NCBI GenBank assembly: GCA_964650975.1
Contig: CAZYWA010000007.1
Location: 1 to 40,986, forward strand
Source of the DNA: CAZYWA01 sp964650975 [NCBI: uncultured bacterium]
GTDB taxonomy: Bacteria; JADJOY01
Direction: 5' to 3'
Length of the DNA: 40,986 nt
The notes under the pieces were generated by a model. It had not been told where the DNA came from. It saw only the letters and a list, made by a program, of their open reading frames with translations, and did not search any database. Each line of letters starts with the position of its first letter. Position 1 is the first letter of the stretch. Below are positions 23,577 through 29,900 of this stretch, one piece after another. A program made the position numbers and the translations under genes.

Positions 23577-24413
23577 CTAACGCTGACAGTTCACGCAGAA
23601 ATAGGCGGAGCGCTGGCCGAGCAGGCGATGGCGGATCGCCGAGCCGCAGCGGCGGCACGGCTGACCGTCGCGGTCGTAGACCGCCATGCGTGTCTGAAAC
23701 CAACCGGCGCTTCCGTCCGAGTCGGTGTAGCCGCCATCGCGCAGCGTCGAGCCACCGTCCTGGATCGCGCGCGCCAGCACGCGCTTGATCGAATCCACGA
23801 GGCGGCCCGCATCGTCGCGAGAGAGGCGCCCCGCCGCGCGCCCGGGACGAACGCCGGCGTGGAAGCACGACTCGTTGGCGTAGATGTTGCCGACGCCCGC
23901 GACATTTCGTCCGTCGAGCAGGAAGTTCCGGATCGCGACACGGCGCTTCCGCGAGATGCGGAACAGGTAATCGCCGTGAAAGTCGTCACCGAGCGGCTCG
24001 GGACCGAGCGACGCGACCCGGTCGTGCGACGGCACCGCGTGCGTGGCGGTGATCTCGACGGAGCCGAAGCGGCGCGGATCGACGAAGCGCACCAGCCGCT
24101 CGTCGAGCTCGAAGCGCACGTGCTCGTGGGTCTCCCACGGCGCCTCGCGATCGCCGAACAGCATCCGGCCGCTCATGCCGAGGTGGACCAGCACCGTTCG
24201 TCCCGGTGCGCTCCCGGCGGCGAAGTCGAGCAGCAGCACCTTGCCGCGGCGGCGCAGCTCCACGAGCCGCCAGCCGACCAGCGCCTTCAGCTCGCGGGTG
24301 GGCACGGGGTGCCGGAAGCCGCGATCGCGTACCGCCACCGCGCGCAGCGTGCGCCCGTGCACCGCGGCCGCGAGGCTCGCGCGGACGGTCTCGACTTCGG
24401 GAAGCTCGGGCAT
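23577..24413 (-). CDS. mutM: Formamidopyrimidine-DNA glycosylase
   Basis: A protein of 278 residues that removes oxidised purines such as 8-oxoguanine and nicks the abasic site. The mature N-terminus MPELPEVETVR places the catalytic Pro2 and Glu3. Lys57-type beta-loop residues lie in RRRGKVLLLDF. The helix-two-turn-helix region is VAGVGNIYANESCFHAGV, with the conserved Asn. The C-terminal zinc finger CRRCG and FCVNCQR is intact. Length and motif order are normal. It lies on the same strand as the ABC1 kinase gene with 162 bases between them, holding repeat A4. Confidence 0.96.
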   Translation of the reverse strand: MPELPEVETVRASLAAAVHGRTLRAVAVRDRGFRHPVPTRELKALVGWRLVELRRRGKVLLLDFAAGSAPGRTVLVHLGMSGRMLFGDREAPWETHEHVRFELDERLVRFVDPRRFGSVEITATHAVPSHDRVASLGPEPLGDDFHGDYLFRISRKRRVAIRNFLLDGRNVAGVGNIYANESCFHAGVRPGRAAGRLSRDDAGRLVDSIKRVLARAIQDGGSTLRDGGYTDSDGSAGWFQTRMAVYDRDGQPCRRCGSAIRHRLLGQRSAYFCVNCQR

Positions 24414-24467
24414 GCCGCAATCGTAGCGCGAGGATTCCCCTCCCGCCCGCGGTCCTCGATTCGAGGA

Positions 24468-24570
24468 AACGCGCCAAAGGCGCGTCGCGAGCGAAGCGAG
24501 TCGCCGTGGGGTGGGGCCCCGAAAAAATCGCACTTTTTTCGGGGCGGGGGGCTTGAAAAGCCCCCCGGGG
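24468..24570 (+). repeat. Family A three-hairpin repeat, copy A4
   Basis: Stem I: ACGCGCC (24469-24475), loop AAA, GGCGCGT. Stem II: CCCCGAAAAAA (24517-24527), TCGCAC, TTTTTTCGGGG, identical to A2. Stem III: GGGGGGCTT (24546-24554), loop GAA, AAGCCCCCC, a perfect 9-base stem. Just outside, CCTCGATTCGAGG (24454-24466) is a further palindrome. The element fills the gap between the ABC1 kinase stop and the mutM start. Confidence 0.92.
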
Positions 24571-24575
24571 CAATA

Positions 24576-25913
24576 TCAGCAGGCGGCGGCCGCCTCGGCC
24601 GCCGCCTGCGCCAAGACTCGCTCTCGCGCCAGCTCGGCCATCGCGGTGAACAGGAACGGGCTGGCCTCGCGCACCAGATCGACGGTCGGATCGAGCTGGC
24701 GGCCGACGCCCTCGAGCACCATGATCCCCACGTTCACCGCGGTGAACGCACTCTCGATCTTGATGCGGTGCTTCCGCACCAGCACCAGGATACGGCTCAG
24801 GATGGCCGCGACCTCGATCTCCTGGATGGGCCGGGAGCGCGCGTCGAGCAGCAGCGCTCCCATCTCATCCTGGAACTTCGCGGGATCGGGGCACGCGTGC
24901 CGCTCGGCGTGGATGATCATGAGCTCGGCCGCTCGCCGGCCGTCGCCGGCCGCGATGGCGGAGAAGAACTCGGTGAAGTTGCGCCGGTGGTGCGGCGGCA
25001 GCTCGGCCACCATGCCGCAGTCGAGCACCACGATCTGGGCTCCTTCTTCGGTGTCCCCGCCGGTGAGCCGCACCATCAAGTTGCCGGGATGCAGGTCCGC
25101 GTGCACGAAGCCGTCGCGAAAGATCATCTGCAGGAAGCATCCGAGGCCCATGCGTGCGATGCGCGGATTCGCCGGGTGCGGCGCGGCCAGGAACTTCGCG
25201 AGCGGCTCGGCCTCCTCGAACGTCTCCACGATCACCGTCGGATGAAGGTAAGGCTCGATCGGCCGCGGGAAATGCACCTCGGGCCGATCCGCGAAGTTGG
25301 CGCGGAACCGCTCCAGGTGACGCGCCTCATCACACAGATCGAGCTGTCCGTGAAGCGAGCGGCCGAATTGCTCGGCCGCCTCGGGAAAGCTCAGCCACTT
25401 GGCCGTCGGCAGCCGGTCGAGCTGGCGCGCGAAGAAGCCGATGATCTCGAGATCGGTCTCGATCATCGCCCGCGCGTCGGGATGGCGGATCTTGACCGCC
25501 ACGTCGGTGCCGTCGCGGAGCATCGCGCGATGCACCTGCGCGATGCTGCCCGACGCGAGCGGCTCGGCATCGAACCGCGTGAAGAGCGCGTCGAGCGGGC
25601 TTCCGAACGCATCCTCGACGATTTGCTTCGAGACCGCGGGCGAGTGCGCAGGCGCCCGATCGTGGAGCTTCGCCAGGTGCCGACAGAGGTCGAGCGGCAT
25701 CAGGTCGGGCCGCGAGCTCGCGATCTGCCCGAGCTTGATGAAGGTGGCCCCGGCGCGCTCGATCGCCGCCACCAGCCGCGCGTACCACCGGTCGCGGCGC
25801 GTCGCCCGATCCGGCCGCGCGCCGCCGAGCAGCACCCACGCCGTGACGACGCTCGGCAGGAAGATCCCCGCGAGCCGGAACGCACGTCGGGTGATGGTGA
25901 GGATTGCGTTCAT
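24576..25913 (-). CDS. ABC1/UbiB atypical kinase, ADCK2-like
   Basis: A protein of 445 residues. The family signature KLGQIASSRPDLMP (Lys60-Gln63) is the ABC1-specific KxGQ motif; FVHADLHPGNLMV (His271) is the catalytic loop and VLDCGMVAEL (Asp298) replaces DFG by DCG. These atypical kinase-fold ATPases support ubiquinone synthesis or lipid handling at the membrane. The C-terminal third, including IESAFTAVNVGIMVLEGVGR, then LDPTVDLVREASPFL, and the segment RNFTEFFSAIAAGDGRRAAE, resembles the mitochondrial ADCK2 subfamily as I remember it, more than E. coli UbiB. The N-terminal AGIFLPSVVTAWVLLGG may be a membrane segment. The Ala-rich C-terminus ends in Cys. Confidence 0.9.
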   Translation of the reverse strand: MNAILTITRRAFRLAGIFLPSVVTAWVLLGGARPDRATRRDRWYARLVAAIERAGATFIKLGQIASSRPDLMPLDLCRHLAKLHDRAPAHSPAVSKQIVEDAFGSPLDALFTRFDAEPLASGSIAQVHRAMLRDGTDVAVKIRHPDARAMIETDLEIIGFFARQLDRLPTAKWLSFPEAAEQFGRSLHGQLDLCDEARHLERFRANFADRPEVHFPRPIEPYLHPTVIVETFEEAEPLAKFLAAPHPANPRIARMGLGCFLQMIFRDGFVHADLHPGNLMVRLTGGDTEEGAQIVVLDCGMVAELPPHHRRNFTEFFSAIAAGDGRRAAELMIIHAERHACPDPAKFQDEMGALLLDARSRPIQEIEVAAILSRILVLVRKHRIKIESAFTAVNVGIMVLEGVGRQLDPTVDLVREASPFLFTAMAELARERVLAQAAAEAAAAC

Positions 25914-25975
25914 GCCGAGGCTCGATCGAGGAAAGCGTAGTTGACGTGGTATCGCGCGGCGACGGTCCGCTCGAT

Positions 25976-26005
25976 CGCTGCCCACCGAGGGACCGGTGGG
26001 CCTCC
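25976..26005 (+). repeat. Family B hairpin, copy B3
   Basis: Perfect arms CCCACCG (25981-25987) and CGGTGGG (25994-26000) around AGGGAC. The flanks CGCTG and CCTCC match those of copies with the quite different stem GGCTGCG, so both sides of the stem changed together while the loop stayed. Confidence 0.85.
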
Positions 26006-26024
26006 AGTGGACCGGCGCTTGGAG

Positions 26025-26046
26025 CGCGCGCGGTCCCTCGCGCGCG
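26025..26046 (-). repeat. Family B hairpin, copy B10 (reverse orientation)
   Basis: Eight-base arms CGCGCGCG on both sides of GTCCCT. On the minus strand, the sense strand of the ABC1 kinase gene 112 bases downstream, the hexaloop reads AGGGAC. With B3 it forms an opposed pair in the 147-base gap between the penicillin-binding protein and ABC1 genes. Confidence 0.72.
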
Positions 26047-26060
26047 AGCGAACGAGCGCG

Positions 26061-29000
26061 TCACGAAGCGGGCTTCGTGTGATCGTCCGCGACGGGAGCC
26101 GTCAGGATCGGTGTGACCGCGGGCGCCAGCGCCTTGAGCACGGTCACCGGCAGCGCGCTGGTGAACACGTAACCGCCCGCCTCCGGTCCCGGCACGTGCG
26201 CCGTGAGCGTCCCGAAGAAGCGATCGCCGATGAAGAACACGAAGGTCGCGGTGCGGTTCACCACGCGCGACGAGATCAGGTTTCCGCCGCGCCCGAAGGT
26301 CTCGTAGCGGTTGTCGCCGGTGCCGGTCTTCCCGCCCATGGGCATCGGGCTGCCGTCGGCGTTGTGGAACGTGCCCGAGATCCGCCGCGCGGTGCCGTGC
26401 TCGACCACGTCCTGCAGCGCGTTCCGCGCCACCGTCGCGATCTCCGGCGCCAGCACCCGCTCGCCGTCGCCGGGCACGCGGTCGGCGACGGTCTCGTACG
26501 GCGTGCCGCTCGCGAAGTGGAGCTTCTCGATCCGGGTGAGCGGATAGCGCATGCCGTCGGCGAGCAGGATGCCCATCAGCTCGGCAAGCGCCGCGGGTTT
26601 GTCGGCCGAGACGCCGATCGCGGTGGCGTAGGACGGCACCAGCGTCTCGAACGGGTAGCCCAGCCGCGCCCAGGCGTGCTGGATCTCGAGGAACGCCTCG
26701 ACCTCGAGCAGCGTGCGGATGCGCCGGTCCTGGCCCTTCTTCCGGTGGGCGGAAAAGAGCCACTTGTAGACCGCGACGCGCTCGTTCCGGCTCGCGTCGA
26801 GCGCTTTCTCGCGGGTCGCCTTGGGGTGTGCCAGCAGATAGTCGACTAGCCACAGCTCGAGCGGGTGGACGTGGATCAGGTAGCCCTGGTCGGCCAGCGA
26901 GAACTTCGCGGGATCGTAGGTCTCGTAGAGCTTCTCGAAATCCGACTCGTCGAGATCCGAGGCCGGGAAGCGTTCCTGCATGAACGCGCGGTACGCGTCG
27001 ATGCCGGCTTTCGGGTGCGTGGCGCGGAACGCCATCGTCATCGAGCGCGGCGCCGGTCGAATGCCGCCCAGGAACGATTCGAGCACCTCGGCGGGCGCCT
27101 TGCCCTCGTACTTCTTGTAGAAACGGATCAGAAACGCACTGCCTTCCTGGTCGGCGAATTTCTCGAGATACGCACGGCGCTCGGGGCTCTTGACGTCCTG
27201 CAGTACCGTGGCGGTCGAGCCGGGGACGTGGAACATGTAGTAGCGCACCACGTCGCGCATGAGGCGGATGAAGACCAGATTCACCGAGTTGCGGATTCCC
27301 TCGCGCACCGTCAGCACCTGGTCGTCGTCGTTCTTGTCGAAGTTGACGAACTGCTCGCGTCCGCCGCCGGTGAAGAACCACTCGGCGGGGCTCGCCGAGT
27401 ACTCGCGATCCATCGCCGCCTCGAGCATCGCGCGCAGCGAGCGATCGGACGCGTCGTGCAGGTAGTCGACGGCCCACTGGGTGAGCCGGTCGAGCGGCTC
27501 GACGGGAACCTTCGCCAGATCGGCCGGGCCGAGGCCCGCGAAGCGGCCGTGGAGGGCCGCGATGATCTCCAGGTACGTGACCAGCGTGCGCAGCTTGGCG
27601 GTCGAACCGAGCTCGAGCTTGACGCCTTCGTTGATGTCGAGCGGCTGGTCGTAGTTGTCGGTCTGGACGCGCAGCCGGTTCTCGGTGCCGACGCGCTCGT
27701 AGAGCGTGAACGAGTAGATGAGCTTCGACGGGTCGCCGCGCTCGAGCATCTTCGGCCCGACGATTCCGGCCGCCTGCGCCACCGCGGGATCGCGCAGCTC
27801 GAGCAGCCCGCGCGTCACGGCTTCCTGCGCCGGGCGATCGAGAGTCGCGTGGACCGTGAGGTCGAAGCGGTCGAGATCGTAGAGCGTCGGAAGCCCGAGG
27901 GTCGCGAGCAGCCGGGTGCGGATCGCGTTCACCGCCTTGCGCTCGACGAACGATCCAGGGGAGCGCGCCGGAGCGTTGCGCAGCACTTCGAGCTTCACCG
28001 CGCGCGCCTGGTCGGCGAGCTCGACCGGCACGATCCCGTCGTTCGCCAGCAACAGCAGATAGGTGTCGGCAAACCGGTCGAGCGCGTCCGGCGAGCTCGC
28101 CAGGTAGTGCGAGGGACGGCGCTGCGCCAGGAACAGCCCGAGCACCTGCTTGAGCGCGAGCGCCTGCTGCGCTCGCTGCTCGGCCGTGAGCTCGCCCGGT
28201 CCGCCCACGCCGCGCAGCAAGGCGCTGGTGCGCTTCACGTTGGCGCCGAACCACGCCCACAGGCCGTCGCCGATGCCGTTCACCTCGCCGAAGCCAGGTG
28301 CCGCCGCGAGCGGCACCGAGTTCACGTAGTCGAGCACCACGCGCCGCCGCGCCTCGCGGGTGTCCTGGCCGTCGAGGTAGGCGCGGAGCGACGCCGAAGC
28401 CATCTGCTGGAGCTTCTCCTTTCCGGTCGAGGTGCGTCCCTCGGGCGAGTGCCGGTACTTCTCGATCTGCGTCGCCAGCGTCGACCCGCCCGGAACGCTC
28501 TGATCCTTCTCGAAGTACTTGAGGAACATGCTCAGCACCGCGTTGCCGAAGCGCCGCCACTCGACCGCCGGGTTGCGGGTGGGCGGCGGATCGAGCAGCT
28601 CGCGGTTCTCGATGTAGAGCAGCATCTGCGTCACCACCGCGGGAATGTCCTCGTAGCGGCGGAACACGCGCTCGGGGAACAGCGACTCGTAGAGCGGGCG
28701 GTCGCGCTCGTCCTGGATGACGAGACCGGTCTGGGTCTTCTCGTGGTAGATCGGGAAAACGCCGCGCCGCGCGAGATCGAAGTAGCGGGCCGAGACGCGA
28801 GCTTGGGCGGAGATCGGGAAACCGTTCGCGGCGAGCGGGCCGGCGATCGACGGGATCTGCACGTAGCCGAGCCGCTGATCGTAGGGGCCGGCGGACGGGA
28901 AGCGGATCGCGTCGCTCGGCCCGCGCTCGACCTGGTAAGTGAGCTCGCGGTCGAGGCGCGAGAAGAAACGCGCCTGGTGGCGGCTGGTGGCGATCTCGTC

Positions 29001-29111
29001 GGTGACCACGCCGTAGCCGACGCCGGCCAGCATCGACACGAACCCCAGCACCGCGAGCCACAGCCGCCATCGGCGGCGCCGGCGAGGTTCCTGCGGCGAA
29101 GTACCGTTCAT
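26061..29111 (-). CDS. Class A penicillin-binding protein (transglycosylase/transpeptidase), enlarged
   Basis: A protein of 1016 residues. A short basic cytoplasmic tail (RRRRRWRLW) precedes a membrane helix at about residues 16-36. The GT51 glycosyltransferase domain shows YIENRELLD with the catalytic Glu168 and GGSTLATQIEKY at 207. The transpeptidase has STAK with nucleophile Ser503, SVN at 605 and KTGTGDN with Lys928. The distance from SVN to KTGT is about 320 residues, against roughly 125 in E. coli PBP1B, so an insertion of about 200 residues sits in the transpeptidase domain. It would polymerise and cross-link peptidoglycan in the periplasm. The ATG 29111 start gives an intact basic N-tail. 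Confidence 0.9.
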   Translation of the reverse strand: MNGTSPQEPRRRRRWRLWLAVLGFVSMLAGVGYGVVTDEIATSRHQARFFSRLDRELTYQVERGPSDAIRFPSAGPYDQRLGYVQIPSIAGPLAANGFPISAQARVSARYFDLARRGVFPIYHEKTQTGLVIQDERDRPLYESLFPERVFRRYEDIPAVVTQMLLYIENRELLDPPPTRNPAVEWRRFGNAVLSMFLKYFEKDQSVPGGSTLATQIEKYRHSPEGRTSTGKEKLQQMASASLRAYLDGQDTREARRRVVLDYVNSVPLAAAPGFGEVNGIGDGLWAWFGANVKRTSALLRGVGGPGELTAEQRAQQALALKQVLGLFLAQRRPSHYLASSPDALDRFADTYLLLLANDGIVPVELADQARAVKLEVLRNAPARSPGSFVERKAVNAIRTRLLATLGLPTLYDLDRFDLTVHATLDRPAQEAVTRGLLELRDPAVAQAAGIVGPKMLERGDPSKLIYSFTLYERVGTENRLRVQTDNYDQPLDINEGVKLELGSTAKLRTLVTYLEIIAALHGRFAGLGPADLAKVPVEPLDRLTQWAVDYLHDASDRSLRAMLEAAMDREYSASPAEWFFTGGGREQFVNFDKNDDDQVLTVREGIRNSVNLVFIRLMRDVVRYYMFHVPGSTATVLQDVKSPERRAYLEKFADQEGSAFLIRFYKKYEGKAPAEVLESFLGGIRPAPRSMTMAFRATHPKAGIDAYRAFMQERFPASDLDESDFEKLYETYDPAKFSLADQGYLIHVHPLELWLVDYLLAHPKATREKALDASRNERVAVYKWLFSAHRKKGQDRRIRTLLEVEAFLEIQHAWARLGYPFETLVPSYATAIGVSADKPAALAELMGILLADGMRYPLTRIEKLHFASGTPYETVADRVPGDGERVLAPEIATVARNALQDVVEHGTARRISGTFHNADGSPMPMGGKTGTGDNRYETFGRGGNLISSRVVNRTATFVFFIGDRFFGTLTAHVPGPEAGGYVFTSALPVTVLKALAPAVTPILTAPVADDHTKPAS

Positions 29112-29223
29112 CGAGCGCGCGGCGCCCGTGTCGACTCGTCTGTGGCGGGCGGCGTGCGAACGGACTTTAACAGGGCGTCGAAACGGCCTTGCGAGCGATC
29201 GTCGTGCCGCGGGCGCGCGGCGC

Positions 29224-29247
29224 GGCTGCGAGGGACCGCAGCCCTCC
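29224..29247 (+). repeat. Family B hairpin, copy B6
   Basis: Arms GGCTGCG (29224-29230) and CGCAGCC (29237-29243) around AGGGAC, then CTCC; identical to B4 and to the second unit of B5. Here it is antisense to the downstream gene. Confidence 0.82.
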
Positions 29248-29270
29248 GTTCCAGCTCGATCGCGATCGGC

Positions 29271-29305
29271 GGAGGGACGCGGTCCATGGCGGCCCTCGCG
29301 TCCGC
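29271..29305 (+). repeat. Family B-related hairpin, copy B6b
   Basis: GGAGGGACGCG start, arms GGACGCG (29275-29281) and CGCGTCC (29297-29303), the same arms as B8 but with a 15-base loop containing GGCCCT. It again stands beside a GGCTGCG-type unit, as B8 does beside B4, but in the opposite order. Confidence 0.65.
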
Positions 29306-29334
29306 ACGTTCGATTCGGGCGGGTCTTTGCGAAG

Positions 29335-29610
29335 CTACGGCTTCGCCGGTTCCGGCGGGGCGCCTTCCGCGGGCACCGCCGCCTCGAGCAGCGAGACCGC
29401 GAGCGGGCCGAGACGGAACTGAATGGGCGCGGGGCGGATCACCGGCTCGGCGGGCGCCGCGACGGGCGGGGCGCGCCGCGCGGCGGCGCTACCGAGCAGC
29501 GCGGTGAGGTTCACCTGGCCGGTCTTGGTCGGATCGTAGGCCAGCGGGGCGCGCGGCTGGCGAGCGCCGGCGCGGTCCGGGTGCTTGGAGCGAGATCGGG
29601 GTCGAGACAC
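29335..29610 (-). CDS. Possible small Pro/Ala-rich protein, doubtful
   Basis: An open frame of 91 codons from a GTG. The product has a basic N-terminus (SRPRSRSKHPDRAGAR), a short segment PLAYDPTKTGQVNLTALLG that looks like real protein, and a Pro/Ala-rich C-terminus. No signal peptide, membrane helix or known domain. Codon third positions are GC-rich as in neighbours, but this is also expected by chance in such DNA. It lies between the glycosidase and the penicillin-binding protein genes on the same strand. Confidence 0.35.
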   Translation of the reverse strand: MSRPRSRSKHPDRAGARQPRAPLAYDPTKTGQVNLTALLGSAAARRAPPVAAPAEPVIRPAPIQFRLGPLAVSLLEAAVPAEGAPPEPAKP

Positions 29611-29900
29611 GTTGGCTCATCCACTGGCACGTTCGCTCGCCCCCTGCGGCGGGTGCCCGCTGGCCACGGATTCCGTTCCGTGACGACGGATATTCGAGCA
29701 AGCGTCGCGCCAGTCGAGACCGGCTCCCGCCGCTCCGCGCCGGCTCGCAATCGCCGCGCACCAAGAGCCGAAAATCAGCTTTCGCCACGCCGATCTTCAG
29801 AGATTGTCTCGTGCCGGCGCGCGGTACCTGGTGAGTCGCGCCTCGCTCCGCGCGCAAGACAATGCGTCAGCGGAAGCACGCGCCGGTCAGGAGATTGCCG
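29611..29900. other. Intergenic region, nothing recognised
   Basis: 290 bases downstream of the GH31 gene. The segment 29720-29757 (ACCGGCTCCCGCC, then ATCGCCGCGC) is loosely similar to the sequence at and after repeat B1, without the AGGGAC loop. No gene or clear terminator is seen. Confidence 0.5.

Larger units (their letters stand above)
29112..29334. other. Intergenic region with two family B elements
   Basis: 223 bases upstream of the penicillin-binding protein gene. It holds two repeat units (29224-29247 and 29271-29305) and presumably the promoter of that gene; nothing else is recognised. Confidence 0.6.

Noticed and set aside
25330-29070. Very long open frame (more than 1200 codons) on the minus strand out of phase with the penicillin-binding protein and ABC1 kinase genes
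   Set aside because: Its product is an Arg/Ala/Pro-rich string without domains; the other frame has complete PBP and kinase motifs. Long shadows are expected in DNA this rich in GC.
26865-29507. Plus-strand open frame of 880 codons opposite the PBP gene
   Set aside because: Shadow frame of low complexity, without start signals or domains.
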